From the NCBI GenBank assembly GCA_022823465.1, contig JAJEHX010000023.1, positions 1-64,000 of the forward strand: a DNA stretch of 64,000 nt, in the 5' to 3' direction. This DNA is from Candidatus Latescibacterota bacterium. Lineage in GTDB: Bacteria > JAAXHH01. Below the pieces are notes generated by a model that did not search any database, was not told where the DNA came from, and was given only the letters and a program-made list of their open reading frames with translations. Positions 56,557 to 64,000 of this stretch are shown piece after piece. Position 1 is the first letter of the stretch, and each line of letters opens with the position of its first letter. A program made the translations under genes and the position numbers.

Positions 56557-57886
56557 CGGACGGGTTACAGGCGGACGGGTCACGTCGGGCGACGCGGAAC
56601 TGTCGGTGGTCCGCAACGGACATATCGTCGATCCCGCTTCCGGCCGCGACGAGATCGGCGACCTCTGGTTTCGCGACGGCCGGATCATCGATCGTCCCTC
56701 GGACGACGAGGCGAAAGGGGCCTCCGTCGTCGATGCGGCCGGGCGTCTCGTTCTGCCGGGCCTGGTCGATATGCACACCCACCTCTGCGAACCGGGCTAC
56801 GAGTACCGGGAGACCCTGGAAAGCGGGGCGGCGGCGGCGGCGGCCGGCGGCGTCACCGGCGTGGCGTGCATGCCGGATACCGAACCCGACCTGGACGATG
56901 CCCCCGCGGTGAGATTCGTCCGGGAACGGGCGGCGGGCGTCCCGGTGCATGTCTACCCCATCGCCGCGGTCACCGCCGGCCGTGCGGGCGAGCGCCTGAC
57001 GGAGATTGGCGAGCTTGCCGACGCCGGCGCCGTCGCGCTTTCCGACGCCGAACGAACCGTCCGGAATCCTGCCATTCTGCGCCGGGCCCTCGAATACGCC
57101 AGGATGTTCGATCTGCCCATCATCGCGCACTGCGAAGATCCGTCGCTCTCCGCCGGCGGCCTCATGCACGAGGGGAGCCACGCTACCCGGCTGGGTCTCA
57201 AGGGCATCCCGTCCATCGCCGAGGAAACCATCGCCGCGCGGGACATCATGCTCGCGGAATGGACGGGGGGACGGCTGCACCTGACCCACGTGAGCACGGC
57301 CGTGACCGTGGGACTCGTCCGGTCCGCGAAGCAGCGGGGCGTCCGGGTGACTGCCGATGTCAGCCCCCCACACCTGGTGCTGACCGATGAAGCGCTCTCC
57401 TCGTACGACACCCATCTGAAAGTCAATCCGCCCCTGCGAACCCGGGCGGACGTGGAGGCGCTTCGGGAGGGCCTCGCGGACGGAACCATCGACGCGGTCG
57501 CTTCGGATCACACGCCGCGGTCCGTGGACGAGAAGAACACGGAGTTTCAGGAAGCGCTCCCCGGCGCCGCCGGACTCGAGACCATGCTGTCCGTCGTGTA
57601 TACCGAGTTGATTGCGCCGGGCCTGCTGACCTGGAACGATGCCGTGCGGCGCATGTCGACGGCTCCCAGCGGAATACTGGGCACGGAAGGCGGCAGCCTG
57701 GCGTCCGGCAGTCCGGCCGACTTCATCCTCTTCCACCCGGACGGAACCTGGACCGTGGATCCCGCGTCCTTCAGGTCAAGGTCCGGCAATACGCCCTTCG
57801 CCGGTCGCGTGTTAAAAGGCGGCGTAACCATGACCGTCGTCGCCGGCCGGGTAGTTTATCGGTGCGACGACCCCGAATCATCTTGA
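56546..57886 (+). CDS. pyrC: Dihydroorotase
   Basis: PyrC closes carbamoyl-aspartate to dihydroorotate. The 446-residue amidohydrolase has the zinc motif VLPGLVDMHTHLCEPGYEYR, then LPIIAHCEDPSLSAGG, RLHLTHVSTAVTVGLVRSAK and the catalytic Asp in IDAVASDHTPRSVDEKN. AVALSDAE stands where this type I group lacks a carboxylated lysine. ATG 56546 is preferred to GTG 56537; both overlap pyrB. It is the last pyrimidine gene visible; carAB, pyrD, pyrE and pyrF lie elsewhere. Confidence 0.95.
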   Translation: MRPDGRVTGGRVTSGDAELSVVRNGHIVDPASGRDEIGDLWFRDGRIIDRPSDDEAKGASVVDAAGRLVLPGLVDMHTHLCEPGYEYRETLESGAAAAAAGGVTGVACMPDTEPDLDDAPAVRFVRERAAGVPVHVYPIAAVTAGRAGERLTEIGELADAGAVALSDAERTVRNPAILRRALEYARMFDLPIIAHCEDPSLSAGGLMHEGSHATRLGLKGIPSIAEETIAARDIMLAEWTGGRLHLTHVSTAVTVGLVRSAKQRGVRVTADVSPPHLVLTDEALSSYDTHLKVNPPLRTRADVEALREGLADGTIDAVASDHTPRSVDEKNTEFQEALPGAAGLETMLSVVYTELIAPGLLTWNDAVRRMSTAPSGILGTEGGSLASGSPADFILFHPDGTWTVDPASFRSRSGNTPFAGRVLKGGVTMTVVAGRVVYRCDDPESS

Positions 57887-57912
57887 CTGAACGTGCCATA
57901 TGAGTGTATTTT
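57883..57912 (+). promoter_or_regulatory. Candidate promoter of the TPR protein gene
   Basis: TTGACT (57883-57888), an 18-base spacer and TATTTT (57907-57912) lie across the pyrC stop and about 105 bases before the TPR gene. The spacing is at the upper normal limit. Confidence 0.45.
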
Positions 57913-58016
57913 CAGGAAACTGTTTGTTCTGAATAAACCGGCATAGTCATCGAAACGCATCCCCGTGACAGGCCTCGGCGATGTGCCGTCGACGCGTCTG
58001 TCGAAAGGAGTCCGTA

Positions 58017-59216
58017 ATGTTTTTCAGAAAGGTTTCCATCTGCGTGCTATTCGCCCTCGGCTTCGCCGTGCTGGCTCCCATCGCGGCGGACGCGCAGAAA
58101 ATCGAGCTTCGTTCCGCGAAGATCTACATCCGTGAAACGCCGCCCCAGTGGGATAAGGCCCTGGCCCTGCTCGAGACCGCCCTTGAAAAGGACCCGGGCA
58201 ACAACGACGCCCACTATCTCCTCGGGCTCATTCATTACTACCAGGGCAACTTCGACGCGATGTTCGAGAACTGGGAAGCGGTAACCCTCGACGACCTGGA
58301 CAGGAAAGACAAGAACCAGTACAAAGATACCCTGAGCTCCATGATCCGTACGAACTACCAGGTGGGTCAGCAAAGCTACGAAAAAGGGGAATACGCGGAA
58401 GCCGCCGATTTCTACAGCCGTTCGGTGAATGCGACCTCGATGCTGCAGGACGCGTTGCGTTCCACGGGCAACAAGAACGATGCCAAAACTGCCGACGAAC
58501 TGGAACCCGCCAAGCAGCAGGGTTACCTCTACTGGGGTTACGCCCACCTGGGCGCCGAGGATTACGACAACGCCAGATCGGCCCTGGAGAAGCTTCTTGA
58601 AATCGATCCCGACAAGTTCGAAGCCTGGGACGGCCTGATCAACGTGTACTACACCAGTGAAGCCTGGGACAAGCTAATCACGGCCTGTAACAAGGTTATC
58701 GAGATGTCGGAAGAGATCGATCTCAACACCTACCTCATTCTGCGTAACGCTTATTTCGGCGTGGCCGACACGGCCAGCGCAGTCTCAACGTACGAAAGGG
58801 CATTGGAAGCGTTTCCGGAAGAGAAGTCGCTGTACCGGGACGTCAGCTCCATCCATAGCGCCAAGAAAAACTACGATAAGGCGATCGAGACGCTCGAAAA
58901 GGGGCACTCCGCCCTGCCCGAGGATGTCGAACTGCTGAGATACCTGGGGACCAATTACTACAACAAGGGGTTGTCCGACAAGGAAGCCGGGGATGTCGAA
59001 GCCGCATCGACGGCATTTCACGGCGCCCTGGACAGCATGAACAGGCTGTTGGCGCTGCAACCGAACAACATAGATGGGCACGACATACTCAGTGACGCCT
59101 ATTTCGGACTTTCCAGCGTCGAAACGGACGAGGCCAAAAAGCAGGAGTTCGCCGCCAAGGGAGAAGAACACCGGAAAAAGAGGCTGGACCTGATCACTTC
59201 CGGTGAGGGAATGTAA
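58017..59216 (+). CDS. Secreted tetratricopeptide-repeat protein
   Basis: This is a 399-residue protein with a Sec signal peptide (VSICVLFALGFAVLAPIAADAQ, cleavage likely after ADA) and TPR repeats throughout: ALALLETALEKDPGNNDAHY, YLYWGYAHLGAEDYDNARSA, AVSTYERALEAFPEEKSLYR, NYDKAIETLEKGHSALPEDV and MNRLLALQPNNIDGHDILSD. It is a periplasmic scaffold or a subunit of a larger assembly; no enzyme domain is visible. AAAGGAG precedes the ATG. A strong terminator follows at 59266. Confidence 0.85.
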   Translation: MFFRKVSICVLFALGFAVLAPIAADAQKIELRSAKIYIRETPPQWDKALALLETALEKDPGNNDAHYLLGLIHYYQGNFDAMFENWEAVTLDDLDRKDKNQYKDTLSSMIRTNYQVGQQSYEKGEYAEAADFYSRSVNATSMLQDALRSTGNKNDAKTADELEPAKQQGYLYWGYAHLGAEDYDNARSALEKLLEIDPDKFEAWDGLINVYYTSEAWDKLITACNKVIEMSEEIDLNTYLILRNAYFGVADTASAVSTYERALEAFPEEKSLYRDVSSIHSAKKNYDKAIETLEKGHSALPEDVELLRYLGTNYYNKGLSDKEAGDVEAASTAFHGALDSMNRLLALQPNNIDGHDILSDAYFGLSSVETDEAKKQEFAAKGEEHRKKRLDLITSGEGM

Positions 59217-59265
59217 TTCCCGGGTTGGTCGCCGGGGCGATAAAGCAGGTTGAACACTGGGTTTT

Positions 59266-59300
59266 AAGAGGATTCCGTGGGTTCTCCGGAATCCTCTTTT
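59266..59300 (+). terminator. Rho-independent terminator after the TPR gene
   Basis: AAGAGGATTCCG (59266-59277) pairs perfectly with CGGAATCCTCTT (59287-59298) over a nine-base loop, and the stem runs into TTTTG. This is the clearest intrinsic terminator in the window. Confidence 0.88.
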
Positions 59301-59393
59301 GTATTGTCCAAACTGATTGACACCCCGGTAGCGGCTTTCTATACTACCGTTGCCCTTTGCCCATTTCCTTCGTCTCGAGTATGGAGGTCTATC

Positions 59394-59963
59394 ATGCGGT
59401 CCAATTCGTTGGCTTTAAAGCAATGCCGGATCGTAACGCTGATGCTCTGCCTGGGATTCGGCTTGCACGTCGCGGGTTGCGGTCCTTTTTCACTGGGGAG
59501 AAGCGTACCGGTTCCGCCGGATACGACGGCGGATGCTCCGGAGGCTACGGAGGCCCCGGAGGTCCCAGAGGCTTCGGATGCCCTGGAGGCTCCGACCAAA
59601 GCGGTGGAAAACGACGAAAACACGCCGCAGCCGGACCGCGACCGAACTGCGACCGAACCGGCTTCCGTATCGCCAACAGCCGCCCCGGTCCCGGATACCC
59701 TTTGGGGGTACAGGGTCCAGCTCTATTGGTTTACATCCCGGGACGCGGCTGAAGCAGCGGTAGAGCGGGTGGAACGGTTTCTGGCGGACTCGTCGCTGGC
59801 GGACTCTTCGCACGGTATATACCTGAACGAAGAAGCTGGGGGCTTCAGAGTCCGGGTGGGCGATTTCACGGACAAGGCCGATGCCGACCGCTTTCGCGAC
59901 CGGATGAGAAGGGAAGGCTATGCCGATGCCTGGACGGCCAGGACCCGGATTCAGGCACCCTGA
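59394..59963 (+). CDS. SPOR-domain lipoprotein
   Basis: This is a 189-residue lipoprotein: signal sequence RIVTLMLCLGFGLHVAGCGP with a lipobox ending at Cys (VAGC), an acidic Pro/Ala/Thr-rich linker (ATEAPEVPEASDALEAPTKA), and a C-terminal SPOR domain (YRVQLYWFTSRDAAEAAVER, GFRVRVGDFTDKADADRFRD). SPOR domains bind denuded peptidoglycan glycans at division sites. GGAGGT lies six bases before ATG 59394. The protein is probably envelope-located; enzymatic function is not suggested. Confidence 0.9.
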   Translation: MRSNSLALKQCRIVTLMLCLGFGLHVAGCGPFSLGRSVPVPPDTTADAPEATEAPEVPEASDALEAPTKAVENDENTPQPDRDRTATEPASVSPTAAPVPDTLWGYRVQLYWFTSRDAAEAAVERVERFLADSSLADSSHGIYLNEEAGGFRVRVGDFTDKADADRFRDRMRREGYADAWTARTRIQAP

Positions 59964-60008
59964 CGGGCAAGTCCGATCAGGGTGCTCCACCGAAGGGAAT
60001 TCCTCCAA

Positions 60009-61199
60009 ATGACGGCACGTAACGGTTCGTTCGCCCCTCTGGACCCCGGCCGGCGCATTCTGATGGGGCCAGGTCCGAGCGATATGCATCCCAGGGTCTA
60101 CCAGGCCATGGGCGCACCGCTTACAGGGCACCTGGACCCCTATTTCATCGGGGTCATGGACGATACCAAGGCCCTGCTCCGGTACGTGTTCCAGACTGAA
60201 AACGATCTGACTATTCCCATCTCGGCCACCGGCTCCGCGGGCATGGAGACCTGTATCTGCAATCTCGTCGAACCCGGAGACGAAGTGCTCATCTGCGTGG
60301 GCGGCGTATTCGGGGACCGCATGGCCCAGATGGTCGAACGGCACGGCGGCAGGCTGATTCGCCTGGAGGGCGACCCGGGCCGTCCGTTTACACCGGGGCA
60401 GGTCCGGGAAGCGCTGGCAGGTTGCCGCCCCAAACTCGTGGGTCTGGTACACGCGGAAACGTCCACGGGCGTGCTGCAGCCCCTCGAGGAAATCATCCGG
60501 ATCGTCCATGAACACGACGCCCTCGTCCTGGTCGACACCGTGGCCTCCCTGGGTGGAACGCCCGTCAAGGTCGATGAATGGGGCATCGACGTCTGCTATA
60601 CCGGCAGCCAGAAATGCCTGAGCGCGCCTCCGGGCCTGGCGCCCGTCACGCTGAACGAACGGGCGCTCGCTGCGGTTTCCGCGCGTAAGACGCCGGTTGA
60701 CTGCTGGTACCTGGATCTTTCCCTGATCAATGCGTACTGGGACGGCGACCGGGTCTATCATCATACCGCGCCTGTGAGCTTGATCTACGCGTTGAGGGAA
60801 GCGCTTGTCCTCATTCACGAGGAGGGACTGGCGAAGGGCCATGCGCGGCATGTCCTGAACTACGAGGCGTTCAAGGCCGGCATCGACGCCATGGGGCTCG
60901 GGTTCTTCGTGGATGAACCCCACCGCGCCCCGACAATCAACCCTGTCCTCTCTCCGGAAGGGGTCGACGAAGCCAGCGTGCGCCGACGCCTCCTCGAAGA
61001 CTACGGCATCGAATTCGGCGGCGGTCTCGGCGCATTGAAAGGCAAGGCCTGGCGCGTGGGCCTCATGGGTCAGTCCTCGCAGAAGGATCACGTCATGTTA
61101 TGCCTGGGCACCCTCGAAGACGCGCTGCGAGCGGAAGGACACGAAGTCGCGGAAAGCGGTGTGGCCGCGGCAAGTGCCGTGTACGCCGGTTCGTCTTAG
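60009..61199 (+). CDS. Class V aminotransferase (alanine/serine-glyoxylate type)
   Basis: This is a PLP-dependent aminotransferase of 396 residues. The start RRILMGPGPSDMHPRVYQAM is the alanine-glyoxylate/purine-catabolism type signature. The PLP site includes ISATGSAGMETCICNLVEPG, HAETSTGVLQPLEEI, VLVDTVASLGGTPVKVDEWG and the Schiff-base lysine in CYTGSQKCLSAPPGLAPVTL. ATG 60009 has AAGGGAA upstream; the track's earlier GTG is less likely. The substrate pair is unclear; glyoxylate as acceptor is the best guess. Confidence 0.9.
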   Translation: MTARNGSFAPLDPGRRILMGPGPSDMHPRVYQAMGAPLTGHLDPYFIGVMDDTKALLRYVFQTENDLTIPISATGSAGMETCICNLVEPGDEVLICVGGVFGDRMAQMVERHGGRLIRLEGDPGRPFTPGQVREALAGCRPKLVGLVHAETSTGVLQPLEEIIRIVHEHDALVLVDTVASLGGTPVKVDEWGIDVCYTGSQKCLSAPPGLAPVTLNERALAAVSARKTPVDCWYLDLSLINAYWDGDRVYHHTAPVSLIYALREALVLIHEEGLAKGHARHVLNYEAFKAGIDAMGLGFFVDEPHRAPTINPVLSPEGVDEASVRRRLLEDYGIEFGGGLGALKGKAWRVGLMGQSSQKDHVMLCLGTLEDALRAEGHEVAESGVAAASAVYAGSS

Positions 61200-61327
61200 A
61201 GCGAACCGCGTGGCGGCAGTTAGGCGGACCGCGTGACGGCCATTCGTCATCACCGGGCATCCGTCGCATAAGCTGGAAGAGCTTTTGAGCAGCACTGGAG
61301 TAGTACTATGGCAGCACTGGAGGAGCT

Positions 61328-61651
61328 ATGTATTTCGTTGAAGAAGAAAACATGTCCACAAAATCGATTGCACCGGGCGTAAGCATCGCCGTGGCAGGGG
61401 GCGAGCGGGCCCAGATGTCTTTCGTGACGCTCACGCCGGGATCTCAGGTGCCCATGCACGATCATCCCCACGAACAGATGGGCGTCGTACTGGAAGGTGA
61501 ATTCGTCATGGTCATCGGAGAAGAAAGTAGGACCATAAAAACGGGGGACAAGTACGTGATTCCCGGCGGGGTTCGGCACGGCGTGACCGAAGTCATGGTC
61601 GAATCCGTCGCCCTCGACATATTCAGTCCGCCCCGCGAGGACTACGCTTAA
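61328..61651 (+). CDS. Cupin-domain protein
   Basis: This is a small cupin of 107 residues with both metal-site motifs: MHDHPHEQMGVVLEGEFVMV (three His and Glu) and KYVIPGGVRHGV (last His). GGAGGAG immediately precedes the ATG. The segment before it has two copies of CAGCACTGGAG. It lies between the aminotransferase and creatininase genes and may act in the same pathway; its substrate is unknown. Confidence 0.85.
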   Translation: MYFVEEENMSTKSIAPGVSIAVAGGERAQMSFVTLTPGSQVPMHDHPHEQMGVVLEGEFVMVIGEESRTIKTGDKYVIPGGVRHGVTEVMVESVALDIFSPPREDYA

Positions 61652-61705
61652 TCGACACCGGCAGCGAACCGACGCATTCCGCAGCCAACCAGTCAGGAGT
61701 GATCC

Positions 61706-62455
61706 ATGTCCGATGCCCTACCCCTCGACCGTCCCGTACAGCTCTGGAAAATGACCCGCAGGCAGTTCCGCGAGGGGATCTACGCCGGCAACCTCAAGGG
61801 CGCGATTATCCCCACGGGGAGCACGGAACAGCACAACGAGCACCTGGAGATGTCCCACGACACCGCCAGCGCCGTGTACGTATCCGAACGTGCTGCGCAG
61901 AAGCTCTATCCGGAGGTCGTGGTCACCACGCCGCTGGCCATTGGCGTGTCGGAGCACTGGATGGACCACAAAGGGACGCTGACGACCCGGCCCGAGATCT
62001 TCACGGAACTCCTCTACGACGTGGCCGACAGCATGAAAAGGGGCGGGATCAACCATATCCTGGCCGTCAACGGCCATGCCGGGAACGCCGGTCCCGTCAA
62101 CGCCGTGCTGGAGGATATCCAGTCCCGCCTGGGCGTCGATTTCGCCTTCTGCAGCTACTGGGAAGCCTACACCCCGGAAGTCGTGCGGAAATACATGGAA
62201 TCGAACAACTGTCCCGGCCACGCCAGCGAGTTCGAGACCTCCTTTGCCTACGCGGCCTTCCCGGGACACGTCCACTGGGAAGGCGTCGATTACGATTCGG
62301 CCAGGCTGACCATTTCCGAGGCCGACCGGGCCGCTCAGGACCGGGAATTCCACCACGAAGCAAAGCTCGCCGACGCCGTGAAGGGCCAGGGCATGATCGA
62401 CGTGGCGGTCGACTGGGTCGCGGCCAGGATGAAGGCGATGATCGAGGGCACCTGA
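61706..62455 (+). CDS. Creatininase family amidohydrolase
   Basis: This is a metal-dependent amidohydrolase of the creatininase fold, 249 residues. Metal-site segments are IIPTGSTEQHNEHLEMSHDT, NHILAVNGHAGNAGPVNAVL and CPGHASEFETSFAYAAFPGH. Family members open creatinine or cyclic amides, or act on formamide intermediates (FAPy). It precedes a polar amino-acid ABC transporter by three bases, so the operon may import and cut an amino-acid-like nitrogen compound. Confidence 0.9.
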   Translation: MSDALPLDRPVQLWKMTRRQFREGIYAGNLKGAIIPTGSTEQHNEHLEMSHDTASAVYVSERAAQKLYPEVVVTTPLAIGVSEHWMDHKGTLTTRPEIFTELLYDVADSMKRGGINHILAVNGHAGNAGPVNAVLEDIQSRLGVDFAFCSYWEAYTPEVVRKYMESNNCPGHASEFETSFAYAAFPGHVHWEGVDYDSARLTISEADRAAQDREFHHEAKLADAVKGQGMIDVAVDWVAARMKAMIEGT

Positions 62456-62458
62456 TCC

Positions 62459-63216
<758 letters not shown>

Positions 63217-63220
<4 letters not shown>

Positions 63221-64000
63221 TCGGCGTATTACGCAGGCCGTGGGTCAGGCGCGTCCTGTCGAACTGGATACAGCCGGCGGCCATTGCCGGCATCCTCGTC
63301 TTCGCGGTCACGCGCGGCGCGGAGAACATCAACTACCGGTGGCAGTGGTACCGGGTCGGCGATTTCCTGCTCACTTCTGAAAACGGCGCCTGGTCCGCGG
63401 GGCCCCTGGTCCAGGGCCTCTTCGTCACCCTCGAAATCTCCATCCTGAGCCTCTTGCTGACCCTCGTCATCGGACTCGCGACCGCCATGCTCCGCCTGTC
63501 TTCTTCCGTGATCGGGCGCGGGCTTGCCCGCGGGTACCTGGAGCTGATCCGGAACACTCCCCTGCTGATCCAGCTCTACGTGATGTATTTCGTCCTCGGT
63601 CCCATTCTCGGCTGGGGTCAGACCACGACGGCCATCGCGTGTCTCGCCGCGTTCCAGGGCGCCTACACGTCGGAGATCTTCCGGGCCGGCCTGCGCGCCA
63701 TCCCCCGGGGGCAGGTCGAGGCGGGGGACAGCCTGGGACTGTCGCGCGTCGACAACTACCGGTACGTCATCCTGCCGCAGGTGATTCGCAACATGCTTCC
63801 GCCGCTCACCAACGAGGCGGTTTCCCTCGTGAAGAACTCCTCCATCGTCAGCGTCATCGCCATCTTCGACCTGACCACGCAGGGCCGGAACCTCATTGCG
63901 GACACCTTTCTGACTTTCGAGATATGGCTTACCGTGGCGGCGATCTACCTGGTTGTGACCCTGGCCCTTTCGACCGCGGCGGCCATGGCCGAACGACGCA
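63217..64000 (+). CDS. Polar amino-acid ABC transporter permease (HisM/GlnP type), partial
   Basis: This is an inner-membrane permease of a histidine/glutamine-class importer; 261 codons are visible and the C-terminus runs off the window, so the ORF track omits it. I translated it by hand from GTG 63217 ([14 protein letters not shown]). Typical features are [40 protein letters not shown], the EAA-like loop [20 protein letters not shown] and [20 protein letters not shown]. It overlaps the ATPase gene by four bases. Confidence 0.93.

Overview
The window is a 64 kb piece of a GC-rich bacterial chromosome with the gene set of a Gram-negative-type organism: manno-heptose genes, a lipoprotein with a SPOR domain, a homodimeric AceE-type pyruvate dehydrogenase and bacterial SRP RNA. 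The many catabolic families (mandelate racemase-like dehydratase, LarA, creatininase, DHDPS-like, sugar-phosphate isomerase/epimerase, DUF6785-type transporter) suggest an uncultivated, probably aquatic lineage such as Latescibacterota or Poribacteria. That placement is inference; no rRNA is present to test it.

Layout. 1-4.5 kb (minus): a peptide ABC transporter operon with a DUF368 gene inside it. 4.7-10.9 kb (plus): a sugar-acid and sugar-phosphate operon (enolase-superfamily dehydratase, cupin, KDPG aldolase, GalU-like, GHMP kinase, LarA), then a gamma-carbonic anhydrase homologue. 11.0-11.7 kb: tRNA-Arg(ACG), tadA, tRNA-Ser(CGA). 11.7-21.2 kb: an AT-rich accessory island between two tRNA-Ser genes, carrying two C5-cytosine methyltransferases, a GHKL/MORC-like ATPase with a Rossmann-like partner, Vsr, an HNH protein, a candidate nuclease, a sulfotransferase and decayed duplicates. 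21.4-31.2 kb: housekeeping genes (tRNA-Ala, SRP RNA, dnaX, ybaB, recR, pgsA, pgpA, cinA, thpR, recX, alaS). 31.3-38.2 kb: a heptose-type sugar operon, ispE, prs, rplY, pth, rpsF-rpsR-rplI. 38.2-41.1 kb: three tRNAs, an M20 peptidase and ychF. 41.2-41.8 kb: a secreted thioredoxin-like gene with an in-frame TGA in a UxxC motif, a selenoprotein candidate. 41.8-49.2 kb: aceEF (minus), a DHDPS-like gene (plus) and a multi-TM transporter (minus). 49.5-57.9 kb: a giant M28-like/FtsX fusion, a TIM-barrel isomerase and pyrR-pyrB-pyrC. 58-64 kb: a TPR protein, a SPOR lipoprotein, a class V aminotransferase, a cupin, a creatininase and a polar amino-acid ABC transporter cut by the window edge.

Two observations stand out. 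First, the gene at 41.2-41.8 kb stays in frame through a TGA that would otherwise be the first Cys of a CGHC motif, with a hairpin just downstream. Second, the tRNA-Ser-bounded island holds two convergent operons, dcm-GHKL ATPase-unknown and dcm-vsr-HNH-candidate nuclease. This resembles the MORC/MutL-type ATPase restriction systems predicted by Iyer, Abhiman and Aravind, but includes partners I cannot name.

Genes are tightly packed, with many 1-4 base overlaps (ATGA, TGATG, GTGA). Several true starts are GTG or TTG and were chosen from the Shine-Dalgarno position (dnaX, rpsF, rplI, alaS). All database-dependent statements are recognition from sequence and were not checked by a search.
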